Assembly (NCBI RefSeq): GCF_014596915.1
Contig: NZ_JACVWU010000005.1
Span: 186,001 to 250,000 of the forward strand
Direction of reading: 5' to 3'
Origin: Streptomyces sp. TRM68416
GTDB taxonomy: Bacteria; Actinomycetota; Actinomycetes; Streptomycetales; Streptomycetaceae
Length of the DNA: 64,000 nt
Made by a program: the position numbers and the translations under genes. Positions 18,319 to 26,595 of the stretch are shown here, piece by piece. Numbering within the stretch: position 1 is the first letter of the stretch; the number at the start of each line of letters is the position of its first letter. The notes beneath the pieces were generated by a model. It did not search any database and was not told the origin of the DNA. It saw only the letters and a list, made by a program, of their open reading frames with translations.

Positions 18319-19979
18319 GCGAAGGACGCGTGGTCGGCGGCCGCTACCGGCTGGCCGAGCGGATCGGCTCGGGCGGCATGGGCACCGTCTGGCGGGCCCA
18401 CGACGAGCTCGTGGGCCGCGAGGTCGCCGTCAAGCAGCCCCGCCTGCCCGGCGATCCGGAGGACGAGGTCCACCAGCGGGCCGCCCGCCGCCTCCACCGC
18501 GAGGCCCGCGCCGCCGCCCGCGTCGACCATCCGTCCGCCGTTTCCATCCACGACGTCGTGGAGGAGGACGACCAGCCCTGGATCGTCATGGAGCTGGTCC
18601 GCGGCGAGTCCCTGCACGAGCTGCTCAAGCGGGGCCCGCTGGAGCCCGCCGAGGCCGCCCGTATCGGCCTCGCGGTCCTCGGCGCCCTGCGCGCCGCGCA
18701 CGCGGTCGGGATCGTGCACCGCGACGTGAAGCCCGCCAACGTCCTGCTCGGCCGCCACCGCCGCGTCGTCCTCACCGACTTCGGCATCGCCCACGTCCAG
18801 GGCGAGGACTCCCTCACGGCCACCGGCGAGTTCGTCGGCTCGCTGGAATTCGTTGCACCCGAGCGCATGTCCGGCCGTGGCGCGGGCCCCGCCTCCGACC
18901 TGTGGTCCCTCGGAGTCCTCCTCTACGCCGCCGTGGAGGGCTGGTCGCCCTTCCGGCGTACGGCGGTGGAGTCGACGCTCGCCGCGATCCTGACCGCCGA
19001 CCTGCCCGCGCCGAAGCAGGCCGGACCCCTCGGCCCGCTCCTCGTACGGCTGTTGGAGAAGGACCCCGCCCAGCGCCCGGAGCCGGACGAGGTGGCGGCG
19101 GCGCTGGAGGCGGCGGCTGGCGAGACGCGGGAGGAGGCTCCCGAGGTCCAGGACCCCTCCGGTCTGCAGGAGTTCGGGGACGACATACGGACCGTACGGC
19201 TGGGCGGGCAACAGGCAGGGGTCGAGGTCGACCCCGAAGCGGACACCCTGCCGGCCGCCGCCCCGCCGGCCACGGAACCCGAGCCGATACCCGTCGTCCG
19301 CCGCCCCCTTCACCGCCGCCCCGCGCCGCTCGCCCTCGTCGGCGCTCTTCTCGCCGGCACCGCCTGGCTCGGCGCCTCGGCCCTCACCGGCCCTGACGGC
19401 GGCGCGGATACGAAGGACGCGAGTACGAAGGACGCGACGAACACGGCGACCGGCCGCTCGGCCGCCCCGAAGCCGACGCCCAGCGCCACCGCCTCTCCCA
19501 CCGCCACCGCCACCATCGCCGACGGCTGGACCGTACGCACTGAGAAGGACATGGGTGCCGCCCTCGCCCTGCCCGCCGCGTACGAGGAGTTCTCCCGTTC
19601 GGGCGGTGAGAACTTCCCGCCCCGCATGGTCGAGTACGCGGACCCGGACGGCTACGTCGAGGTCCGCCTCACCCAGTGGGACAACGCCCCCGGCACTCCC
19701 CTGAGCCAGGCGGAGGAGCACGCCAGGACCTGGAAGGTCTACGGCAACGCGCGCTCGCGGCACACCGAGACCGGCTTCCGCGGCTGGGAGGCCGTGCGGT
19801 CCGACAGCACCTACGGTGACCCCGAGCTGCGGCGGCGGGTCGTCGAGCTGTTCGTCCGCACCGACCACAACCGGCTCTACGAGCTGCGGGTCGAGATGCC
19901 CGAGGGCGGGGCGGCGGAGAAGGAGGGCATGGCGGTCTTCCAGCGGGTGCGCGACGGGCTGAACATCACAGCCGACTGA
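18315..19979 (+). CDS. Membrane Ser/Thr protein kinase 6 of the cluster
   Basis: A 554-residue protein starting at the overlapping GTG (GTGA with the preceding stop). The kinase domain starts almost at the N-terminus (RYRLAERIGSGGMGTVWRAHDE) and is intact (VAVKQP, HRDVKPAN, DFG, APER). One membrane helix (LALVGALLAGTAWLGASALTG) and a Thr/Lys/Asp-rich stalk with a short TKDAST repeat follow. The extracytoplasmic domain starts GAALALPAAYEEFS. Coupling to kinase 5 implies equimolar synthesis and possibly a heteromeric pair. Confidence 0.92.
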   Translation: MSEGRVVGGRYRLAERIGSGGMGTVWRAHDELVGREVAVKQPRLPGDPEDEVHQRAARRLHREARAAARVDHPSAVSIHDVVEEDDQPWIVMELVRGESLHELLKRGPLEPAEAARIGLAVLGALRAAHAVGIVHRDVKPANVLLGRHRRVVLTDFGIAHVQGEDSLTATGEFVGSLEFVAPERMSGRGAGPASDLWSLGVLLYAAVEGWSPFRRTAVESTLAAILTADLPAPKQAGPLGPLLVRLLEKDPAQRPEPDEVAAALEAAAGETREEAPEVQDPSGLQEFGDDIRTVRLGGQQAGVEVDPEADTLPAAAPPATEPEPIPVVRRPLHRRPAPLALVGALLAGTAWLGASALTGPDGGADTKDASTKDATNTATGRSAAPKPTPSATASPTATATIADGWTVRTEKDMGAALALPAAYEEFSRSGGENFPPRMVEYADPDGYVEVRLTQWDNAPGTPLSQAEEHARTWKVYGNARSRHTETGFRGWEAVRSDSTYGDPELRRRVVELFVRTDHNRLYELRVEMPEGGAAEKEGMAVFQRVRDGLNITAD

Positions 19980-20108
19980 TCGGGTGGCTCGTACAACGCC
20001 CTGATCAGCGCATTTGTTGCCAGCAGTCACTGGCGCCGTGTGAGCGCTCGGTGAATCCTCGTTACCGCCGGGTACACAAAGTGTGCGCCGCGGCATACCC
20101 TGCGCGTC

Positions 20109-21722
20109 ATGACGGACTCCCAGGCCCCGGTGCTGACCGGAACGAACCCCCTCGCCCCCGCCCCGGAAGGCGCCCGCACCGCCGCCGACGTGGTGACCCC
20201 CGAGCTGGTCGCCCGGCTGACCAAGGGCGTGGTCGGTTCGGGCCGTACCGCCAACCACACGCCGTTCACCGGCGAGAAGCTGGCCGATCTGCCGGAGTCG
20301 ACGCCCGCGGACGTGGAGAAAGCTTTCGCCGCCGCCCGTGCCGCCCAGGCCGTCTGGGCCCAGACCCCCGTACGGCAGCGCGCCGCCGTACTGCTGCGCT
20401 TCCACGACCTGGTGCTGGAGCGCCAGGCCGAGGTGCTGGACCTGATCCAACTGGAGACCGGCAAGGCCCGGCTGCACGCCCACGAGGAGGTGCAGGCCGT
20501 CGCCGTCGCGGCCCGCCACTACGGCCGCCGGGCCCCCGCCTACCTCGGACCCAAGCGGCACGCGGGCGCCATGCCCACCCTGACCCGCGTCACCGAACTG
20601 CGCCACCCGCGCGGGGTCGTCGGCCAGATCGCCCCCTGGAACTACCCGCTGGAGCTGTCGGTCGGCGACGCGCTGCCGGCGTTCGTCGCGGGCAACGCCG
20701 TGGTGATGAAGCCCGACACGGAGACCTGCCTGACCGCACTGTGGGCCCGTGACCTCCTCGTCGAGGCCGGTCTGCCCGCCGAGGTCTTCCAGGTCGTGCT
20801 CGGCGAGGGCCCCGTCGTCGGCCCCGAGGTCGTCCGCCACGCCGACTACGTCTCCTTCACCGGCTCCACCCGCACCGGCCGCGAGGTCGCCCAGGGCGCC
20901 GCCGCCCGGCTGGTCGGCGTCTCCCTCGAACTCGGCGGCAAGAACGCGATGCTGGTCCTGGAGGACGCGGACATCGAGAAGGCCGCCGCCGGCGCCGTAC
21001 GCGCCTGCTTCTCCTCGGCCGGCCAACTGTGCATCTCCATCGAGCGGTTGTACGTCCACGAGTCGATCGCCGACGCCTTCCTGGAGCGCTTCGCCGCCCG
21101 CACCAAGGCCATGCGGCTCGGCAGGTCCCTCGCCTACGGCGCCGACATGGGCTCCCTGGTGGGGGAGCGGCAACTGGAGACGGTCACCCGCCATGTCGAG
21201 GAGGCCGTCGCCAAGGGCGCGAAGGTCGTCGCCGGAGGCGTCGCCCGACCGGACATCGGCCCGTACTTCTTCGAGCCGACGATTCTCGACGGCGTGACGG
21301 AACCGATGGCGGTGTGCACCGAGGAGACCTTCGGCCCGGTCGTCTCCGTCTACCGCTTCCGGACCGAGGACGAGGCGGTCGACCACGCCAACTCCACGCC
21401 CTACGGCCTGAACTCCTCGGTCTGGACGAAGGACGGCAAGCGCGGCCGCGCGGTCGCCGCCCGCCTGCGCACCGGCACCGTCAACGTCAACGACGGCTAC
21501 GCACCCGCCTACGGCAGCGTCCAGTCCCCGATGGGCGGCATGAAGGACTCCGGCCTCGGCCGCCGCCACGGTTCCGAGGGCATCCTCAAGTACACCGAGG
21601 CCCAGACGGTCGCCCAGCAGCGGCTGCTGCCGATGGCGCCGTCGCTGGGGATGGACGACGAGCAGTACGCCCGGTTCATGAGCAGGAGCCTGCGCCTGAT
21701 GAAGGTCCTGCGCTTCAAGTAG
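20109..21722 (+). CDS. NAD(P)+-dependent succinate-semialdehyde-type aldehyde dehydrogenase
   Basis: A 537-residue ALDH superfamily protein. It shows the cofactor-binding QIAPWNYPLELS and the AVVMKPDTET lysine. The general base is Glu in LELGGKNAML, and the catalytic nucleophile is Cys308 in SSAGQLCIS. The TEETFGPV motif is present. The overall pattern resembles the GabD2/succinic semialdehyde dehydrogenase group, which would convert succinate semialdehyde to succinate; substrate choice is inferred only from recalled similarity. The ATG is in a good context, and the next gene starts 40 nt downstream, so the pair probably forms an operon. Confidence 0.88.
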   Translation: MTDSQAPVLTGTNPLAPAPEGARTAADVVTPELVARLTKGVVGSGRTANHTPFTGEKLADLPESTPADVEKAFAAARAAQAVWAQTPVRQRAAVLLRFHDLVLERQAEVLDLIQLETGKARLHAHEEVQAVAVAARHYGRRAPAYLGPKRHAGAMPTLTRVTELRHPRGVVGQIAPWNYPLELSVGDALPAFVAGNAVVMKPDTETCLTALWARDLLVEAGLPAEVFQVVLGEGPVVGPEVVRHADYVSFTGSTRTGREVAQGAAARLVGVSLELGGKNAMLVLEDADIEKAAAGAVRACFSSAGQLCISIERLYVHESIADAFLERFAARTKAMRLGRSLAYGADMGSLVGERQLETVTRHVEEAVAKGAKVVAGGVARPDIGPYFFEPTILDGVTEPMAVCTEETFGPVVSVYRFRTEDEAVDHANSTPYGLNSSVWTKDGKRGRAVAARLRTGTVNVNDGYAPAYGSVQSPMGGMKDSGLGRRHGSEGILKYTEAQTVAQQRLLPMAPSLGMDDEQYARFMSRSLRLMKVLRFK

Positions 21723-21762
21723 CGCTTCTGGTAGGAACACCCGTTCTCAACGAGGAGAGCAC

Positions 21763-23556
21763 GTGCCACAGGACACCTATGACTACGACGTGATCGTCGT
21801 CGGATCGGGCTTCGGCGGTTCCGTCACCGCCCTTCGCCTCACGGAGAAGGGCTACACCGTGGGCGTCCTGGAGGCCGGCCGCCGCTTCACCCGCGAGTCC
21901 CTCCCCAGGAACTCCTGGGACCTGAAGAACTACCTCTGGGCCCCCAGGCTCGGCATGTACGGCATCCAGCGCATCCATCTGCTGGGCAACGTCATGGTCC
22001 TGGCGGGCGCGGGTGTCGGCGGCGGTTCGCTGAACTACGCCAACACCCTCTACGTACCGCCGAAGCCGTTCTTCGACGACCCGCAGTGGCGTGACATCAC
22101 CGACTGGCAGGAGGAGTTGGCGCCGTACTACGACCAGGCCCGGCGCATGCTCGGGGTGCGGCTCAACCCGACGATGACCCCGTCCGACGTCCATCTGAAG
22201 GCGGCGGCCGAGCGGATGGGCGTGGGGGACACGTTCCACATGGCGCCGGTGGGCGTGTTCTTCGGCGACGGACAGGACGCCGACGGCTCGGCGAAGGCGC
22301 GGCCGGGTGGCCAGGTCGAGGACCCCTACTTCGGCGGCGCGGGGCCGTCCCGCAGGGCCTGCACCGAGTGCGGCGAGTGCATGACCGGCTGCCGCCACGG
22401 CGCGAAGAACACCCTGAACGAGAACTACCTCTACCTTGCCGAGAAGGCGGGCGCGGTCGTGCACCCCATGACCACGGTGGTCTCCGTCACCGACGACTCG
22501 CAGGGCGGCTACGCCGTGGCCACGCTGCCGACGGACAACCGGCGGAAGTCGTCGAAGGGCCGCACCTTCAAGGCCCGCCGGGTGGTGCTCGCGGCGGGCA
22601 CGTACGGCACGCAGACCCTGCTGCACCGCATGAAGGCGACCGGACAACTGCCGTATCTGTCGGGCCGTCTGGGCGAGCTGACCCGCACCAACTCCGAGGC
22701 GCTGGTGGGCGCGCAGACCGACGACCGGCGCTACCGCAAGGTCACCGGTGAGAAGAAGGTCGACTTCACGCGTGGGGTCGCGATCACGTCGTCCATCCAC
22801 CCTGACGAGAACACCCACATCGAGCCCGTCCGCTACGGCAAGGGCTCCAACTCGATGGGCGGCCTGTCGATCCTGCAAGTCCCTTACGCGGAGGGCTCGT
22901 CGAGGGTGGCGGCCTGGCTGAGGAACGCGGCCCGCCACCCGGTCCAGGTCCTCCGCTCCCTCTCCAACCGCCGCTGGTCGGAGAAGACCATCATCGGCCT
23001 GGTCATGCAGTCCCTCGACAACTCCCTGACGACGTACCTGAAACCGGACGGCGTCGGCAAGGGCCTGCTCACCGCCCGCCAGGGCCACGGCAGCCCCAAC
23101 CCCAAACAGATCAAGGCGGCCACCGAGGGCGCCACGGCCATCGCGGAGTCGATCAACGGCTTCGCGGGCTCCAACGTCGGCGAGTTGATGGGCACCCCGC
23201 TGACTGCCCACTTCCTGGGCGGCTGCCCGATCGGCGCCACCGCGGAGGAGGGCGTCATCGACCCGTACCACCGCCTCTACGGCCACCCCGGCATCTCGGT
23301 CGTCGACGGCGCCGCGGTCTCCGCGAACCTCGGCGTGAACCCCTCCCTCACCATCACCGCGCAGGCCGAGCGGGCCATGTCGTACTGGCCCAACAAGGGC
23401 GAGCCCGACCCGCGTCCGGCGCAGGGACGACCGTACGAGCGTCTCCAGCCGGTCGAGCCGAAGGCACCGGCGGTCCCGGCGGAGGCCTTCGGCGCGCTGC
23501 GGCTGCCGTTCCTGGGGATGCCGACGGTGCCGCCGAAGGGCAGCGGGGCCGACTGA
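21763..23556 (+). CDS. GMC-family FAD oxidoreductase, cholesterol-oxidase-like (ChoD type)
   Basis: A 597-residue flavoprotein with an N-terminal FAD fold (YDVIVVGSGFGGSVTALRLTEKGYTVGVLEAGRRF). It has the GMC-type GAGVGGGSLNYANTL and a C-terminal GMC_oxred_C segment (HFLGGCPIGA...YRLYGHPGISVVDGA...NPSLTITAQAERA). A Cys cluster, CTECGECMTGCRHGAKNTL, lies near residue 203, as in the mycobacterial ChoD group. GTG 21763 has GAGGAG upstream. A secretion signal is absent, so a role as classical secreted cholesterol oxidase is doubtful. The natural substrate is unknown. Confidence 0.88.
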   Translation: MPQDTYDYDVIVVGSGFGGSVTALRLTEKGYTVGVLEAGRRFTRESLPRNSWDLKNYLWAPRLGMYGIQRIHLLGNVMVLAGAGVGGGSLNYANTLYVPPKPFFDDPQWRDITDWQEELAPYYDQARRMLGVRLNPTMTPSDVHLKAAAERMGVGDTFHMAPVGVFFGDGQDADGSAKARPGGQVEDPYFGGAGPSRRACTECGECMTGCRHGAKNTLNENYLYLAEKAGAVVHPMTTVVSVTDDSQGGYAVATLPTDNRRKSSKGRTFKARRVVLAAGTYGTQTLLHRMKATGQLPYLSGRLGELTRTNSEALVGAQTDDRRYRKVTGEKKVDFTRGVAITSSIHPDENTHIEPVRYGKGSNSMGGLSILQVPYAEGSSRVAAWLRNAARHPVQVLRSLSNRRWSEKTIIGLVMQSLDNSLTTYLKPDGVGKGLLTARQGHGSPNPKQIKAATEGATAIAESINGFAGSNVGELMGTPLTAHFLGGCPIGATAEEGVIDPYHRLYGHPGISVVDGAAVSANLGVNPSLTITAQAERAMSYWPNKGEPDPRPAQGRPYERLQPVEPKAPAVPAEAFGALRLPFLGMPTVPPKGSGAD

Positions 23557-23564
23557 GCCGCCGA

Positions 23565-23768
23565 TCAGCCCAGGCGCGTCACGAAGGCCTGCCAGGCGGC
23601 ACGGGTGAAGGGGATGACCGGGCCGGAGGGGTGCTTGCTGTCGCGTATGGGGGCGTGGGTGGGGATGTTGTGGGCGAGTTCGAGGCAATCGCCCTGCCCG
23701 CCGCTGTAGCTGCTCCGGCGCCATAGCGCTGCGTCGCTGCGGGCGGATGCGGGTCCTGCGTTGCTCAT
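23565..23768 (-). CDS. DUF397 small protein
   Basis: A 67-residue protein with the family signature: LWRRSSYSGGQGDCLELA followed by IRDSKHPSGPVIPFTRAAWQAFVT. DUF397 proteins occur in many copies in Streptomyces, usually next to an XRE regulator and an anti-sigma-like ATPase, as here. Its ATG overlaps the stop of the regulator gene (ATGA), indicating translational coupling. The biochemical role is unknown; some paralogues influence development and antibiotic production. Confidence 0.93.
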   Translation of the reverse strand: MSNAGPASARSDAALWRRSSYSGGQGDCLELAHNIPTHAPIRDSKHPSGPVIPFTRAAWQAFVTRLG

Positions 23769-24637
23769 GACCTGTACTCCTTGGCGGTGCGTTGGATCAG
23801 TGCCAGTGATTCCGTCGGCGGCAATGCTGCCATCCGCGCATCGTCAAAGAGCCTGCGGTAACTGGTTACTTCCGCTTCCCGCTCCATCCAGATGTTGCCG
23901 GTCGGCGTTTCGGTGAGGACGAGGTCGAGCGCGGCCAACTGCGGAAAGCTCAGAAGCAGGTAGGGGCCGAACATGCCGGAGTGGGCACCGCGCGAGAAGG
24001 GCAGCACCTGGATGGTGACGTTGGGGCGCTGTGCCATGGCCGCAAGATGATCCAGTTGAGCGCTCATCACCTTGGGGCCGCCCACCTGCTGATGCAGCAC
24101 GCCTTCTGCGAGCACCGCCCAGTACTCGATCGGGGTTTCACCCGTGAGCCGTTCCTGCCGGGCGAGACGCACCTGGACGAAGCGGTCGATCTCTTCCGGG
24201 GTCTGCCAGGCACGTGAGGCAACGGTCACTGCTCGTCCGTACCCCGCTGTCTGCAAGAGCCCGGGCACGAGCTGCACCTGGTACGTCCGAATGCTCTCGC
24301 AGATGGACTCCATCTCGATCTGATCGACGTACGTGTCGCTGAGTACGGACGCATACCGATGCCACCAGCCCTCCCGGCGACGCCGATTGGCACGACGGGC
24401 GAGGGCCGCAAGGCGCTCCCGTGACGTGGGCTCCTCCACCCCGTACGCCTGCATGAGGGCGATCAGGTCGGGTGTACGCACAGGGACGTGCCCGTTCTCG
24501 ATACGGCTGATCTTGCCCTTGGTGCAGTCGAGTGCTTCCGCGGCATGCGCCATGGACACACCTGCCGCCTCACGGAACTTCCGTAGCTCCTCTCCCAGTT
24601 GGCGGCCGAGGACGGTGGACGGTTTGACAGTAGGCAT
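23765..24637 (-). CDS. XRE-family regulator with DUF5753 domain
   Basis: A 290-residue protein. Residues 10-70 form a lambda-repressor-type HTH (LGEELRKFREAAGVSMAHAAEALDCTKGKISRIENG). The rest is the ligand- or partner-binding domain typical of WhiJ-like Streptomyces regulators (IRTYQVQLVPGLLQTAGYGRAV... and LPFSRGAHSGMFGPYLLLSFP). ATG 24637 is chosen because AGGGAG lies seven nt upstream; an in-frame extension to 24718 lacks support. It is divergent from the HATPase gene and shares a 152-nt promoter region containing a perfect palindrome. Confidence 0.93.
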   Translation of the reverse strand: MPTVKPSTVLGRQLGEELRKFREAAGVSMAHAAEALDCTKGKISRIENGHVPVRTPDLIALMQAYGVEEPTSRERLAALARRANRRRREGWWHRYASVLSDTYVDQIEMESICESIRTYQVQLVPGLLQTAGYGRAVTVASRAWQTPEEIDRFVQVRLARQERLTGETPIEYWAVLAEGVLHQQVGGPKVMSAQLDHLAAMAQRPNVTIQVLPFSRGAHSGMFGPYLLLSFPQLAALDLVLTETPTGNIWMEREAEVTSYRRLFDDARMAALPPTESLALIQRTAKEYRS

Positions 24638-24714
24638 GTGCAACTCCCTACCAGAGGCGCACTTCGACAGCTGTGACATTCCCCGAAAGGATGAAGCAAG
24701 GTACGTAGCGTGGT

Positions 24715-24724
24715 GCAACGTTGC
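24715..24724 (+). promoter_or_regulatory. Perfect palindrome, candidate operator
   Basis: GCAACGTTGC sits between the divergent XRE regulator and HATPase genes, 66-75 nt before the HATPase start and 78-87 nt before the regulator start. It is a plausible binding site for the dimeric regulator, but this is inferred from position only. Confidence 0.4.
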
Positions 24725-24789
24725 GTGGGTTCATATGCTGCCTGCCGAGATGGAGACCGAGTCACCGCAATCGACGCTTTGGGGACGCC

Positions 24790-25419
24790 ATGGCAGAACA
24801 CTCCCGTTCGAACGAAGTCGTCTTCCGCCTGCCCCGAACCCCCCGCAGCGCACGCAGGGCACGTGCGTTACTGCACGCCATGCTCGGCAGCTGGGGTGTC
24901 TCCCAGGACACGGCGGCGGACGCCGAGTTGGTGCTCTCTGAGCTGGTGACCAACGCCTTGCGCGTACCCGTGCCGAGCGACCGGCAGGTCGGCGTACGGA
25001 TCGCGCGCTCGGTAGGCGATGGGTTGCTCCGCCTGGAGGTGAGCGACGCCGGAGCGGGTCACCCCGAGGTGCGGGAGCCCGGCGACGGCGAGACGGACGG
25101 ACGCGGACTGTTCCTCGTGCGGTCGCTTGCCCACCGATGGGGCGTGGAGCGACGGGCGGCCGGAATCGGCAAGACGGTGTACGCGGAGCTGAAGGCCCCC
25201 GACCTCATGGCCGAGCCGGAGGCCAGGGAGGTCGCGGCGGTCATGGTGAGGGTCGGGCAACAAGTGCGCGTGTGGGGCGATTGGCGTGCCGTCCTCGGCA
25301 TCCGCAACGAGCAGTACGCGGCAGGCGGCCCCGCCGTGGTCCTGGACCTGGACGAGGGGCCGGCGCTACGCGTGCACGCGGCGGAGCCGGTGCTGGTACG
25401 GGAGGCGTGTCAGCCCTGA
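24790..25419 (+). CDS. HATPase_c-type anti-sigma-factor-like ATP-binding protein
   Basis: A 209-residue protein. The N-terminal 130 residues are a GHKL ATPase of the SpoIIAB/RsbW class (ARALLHAMLGSW..., N-box ELVLSELVTNALRV, G1 LEVSDAGAGHP, G2 GDGETDGRGLFLVRSLAHRWGV). The remaining 75 residues have no recognised domain. Proteins of this kind partner with XRE and DUF397 proteins in Streptomyces. ATG 24790 (MAEHSRSNEVVFRLP) is preferred over the frame opening at 24721. Its last 10 nt overlap the 3' end of the convergent lipoprotein pseudogene. Confidence 0.88.
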   Translation: MAEHSRSNEVVFRLPRTPRSARRARALLHAMLGSWGVSQDTAADAELVLSELVTNALRVPVPSDRQVGVRIARSVGDGLLRLEVSDAGAGHPEVREPGDGETDGRGLFLVRSLAHRWGVERRAAGIGKTVYAELKAPDLMAEPEAREVAAVMVRVGQQVRVWGDWRAVLGIRNEQYAAGGPAVVLDLDEGPALRVHAAEPVLVREACQP

Positions 25420-25891
25420 TCGGGGATCACGACGGGCGCCGTCGCCTGCACCGGATCGCCGGGCTTCCACTGGCCCGAATCGACCTCGGGGGTGAGGGAG
25501 GGGCGGTTCGGGGCGGGCGGAGGTGTCGAGCCTTGGTCGGGATTCTGAGGAACGCCACCTGAGCTGCCGCCGGTCGTGCCGCTGGAGCCAGTCGTACCGG
25601 TACTGAGCCCGCCGTCTTGAGGCGACGGCGATCTCGTCTGATGCGTAGCCGCGGTGTTCGTCGGTGCGGTGGATGGAGGCGTAGTCGCGGAGGGGCTCGG
25701 GGAGGAGGGCGGTGAGGGCCGCTACCCGCCGTCGCAGAAGCCGAGCTCCTTGGCGATCGATCTGCGCCTTTCGGACGCTCGGTGCTTGTGGCAACCCCAG
25801 TTGTGCAGGCGGCAAGGCACAGGGTTATGAGGCCCGCTGCCGCACCCAGGTGCCGTCTTCGCGGATTGCCTGCGCTTGGGTACCTCACCAT
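25410..25891 (-). pseudogene. Frameshifted lipoprotein gene
   Basis: The first reading frame starts at ATG 25891 with a basic head and the lipobox LITLCLAAC, then STERPKGADRSPRSSAS. Near 25715-25722 the sensible coding moves to another frame. That frame continues as a Ser/Thr/Pro/Gly linker (PSATTPPSTAPTNTAATH, then GTTGSSGTTGGSSGGVPQN) and ends in VDSGQWKPGDPVQATAPVVIPDQG before TGA at 25410. Neither frame alone gives a complete product. The change equals loss of one base (or gain of two). It is either a true pseudogene or an assembly error. The annotated-looking 154-residue frame ending at 25427 is probably the truncated product. Confidence 0.6.
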
Positions 25892-25984
25892 GTACTCGTG
25901 CTCAGTGCTCTGTCCTTTTCTTGAGGTCCGCGAAGGGAGTCGTCACGTCCTGCGGCATTTTTTGAATGGCGAACTGCTGTAACG

Positions 25985-26590
25985 TCACATTCCGCGGTCT
26001 GGGCCGACCCATGAGCGCGGCTCGTCAGTTTCGCTCATCGGAAGCGATTCAAAGACAACAGGGCCAGGATAGAAGGCACTGCTGTTCGGTCCAGCCACAT
26101 CCTCGCCGATGAGCCAGAGGTAGAGCCACTTCGAGAACGAGAACGAGTACTCGAAGAACTCACCTTCGCCGTCCTCGATGAAGAGCGACCCTCTTCCGCG
26201 TGCGCCCTTAGGGGCGTAGAAAATTGTCTCCCCGCGGTCAGTGGAGGCGATCGGAATCAGACCGTCCGCTGTACCGAAGGTCAACTGCTCCATGCCCAGC
26301 GCGGTTCGTGGGTCACCATCCGGCTCCGCCCAGTCCCACTCGACCTGCGACCATGCCTCGGAGGTCCTTCGGATCTTCTCGCCCAGGTTCCAGCGTTCGG
26401 TCGCTGGATGGCTCAGGTACAGGTGGCCGTTGATTTGGACAGGGGCGTAGGCGTCGATGATCTCCTTGTAGTCTGCCGGGAGACTCACCCCCAGCTCGTT
26501 CTCCAATTTTCGCCATGCTTCGGGATCCCGGTACTGCCAGGACGGCTCACCGAGCATGTCCAACACGCGTCCGAGGTAGTCCTTCTTCAC
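25985..26590 (-). CDS. SMI1/KNR4 (SUKH) family protein, probable immunity protein of the RHS toxin
   Basis: A 201-residue protein with the SUKH pattern: WRKLENELGVSLPADYKEIIDAYAP near the start, then GLIPIASTDRGETIFY and later FSFSKWLYLWLIGEDV. SUKH proteins neutralise nuclease toxins of polymorphic toxin systems. The gene starts 5 nt after the stop of the RHS gene. GTG 26590 is chosen because GAGGAGG at the end of the toxin gene lies eight nt upstream; the frame extends to 26662 inside the toxin gene. Base composition is less GC-rich than the neighbours, consistent with horizontal acquisition together with the toxin tip. Confidence 0.85.
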   Translation of the reverse strand: MKKDYLGRVLDMLGEPSWQYRDPEAWRKLENELGVSLPADYKEIIDAYAPVQINGHLYLSHPATERWNLGEKIRRTSEAWSQVEWDWAEPDGDPRTALGMEQLTFGTADGLIPIASTDRGETIFYAPKGARGRGSLFIEDGEGEFFEYSFSFSKWLYLWLIGEDVAGPNSSAFYPGPVVFESLPMSETDEPRSWVGPDRGM

Positions 26591-26595
26591 CCCTG

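Noticed and set aside
18234..21740. A 1168-codon open frame on the minus strand
   Set aside because: It spans the reverse of kinase 6 and the aldehyde dehydrogenase genes, whose products are unmistakable; this is a high-GC shadow frame.
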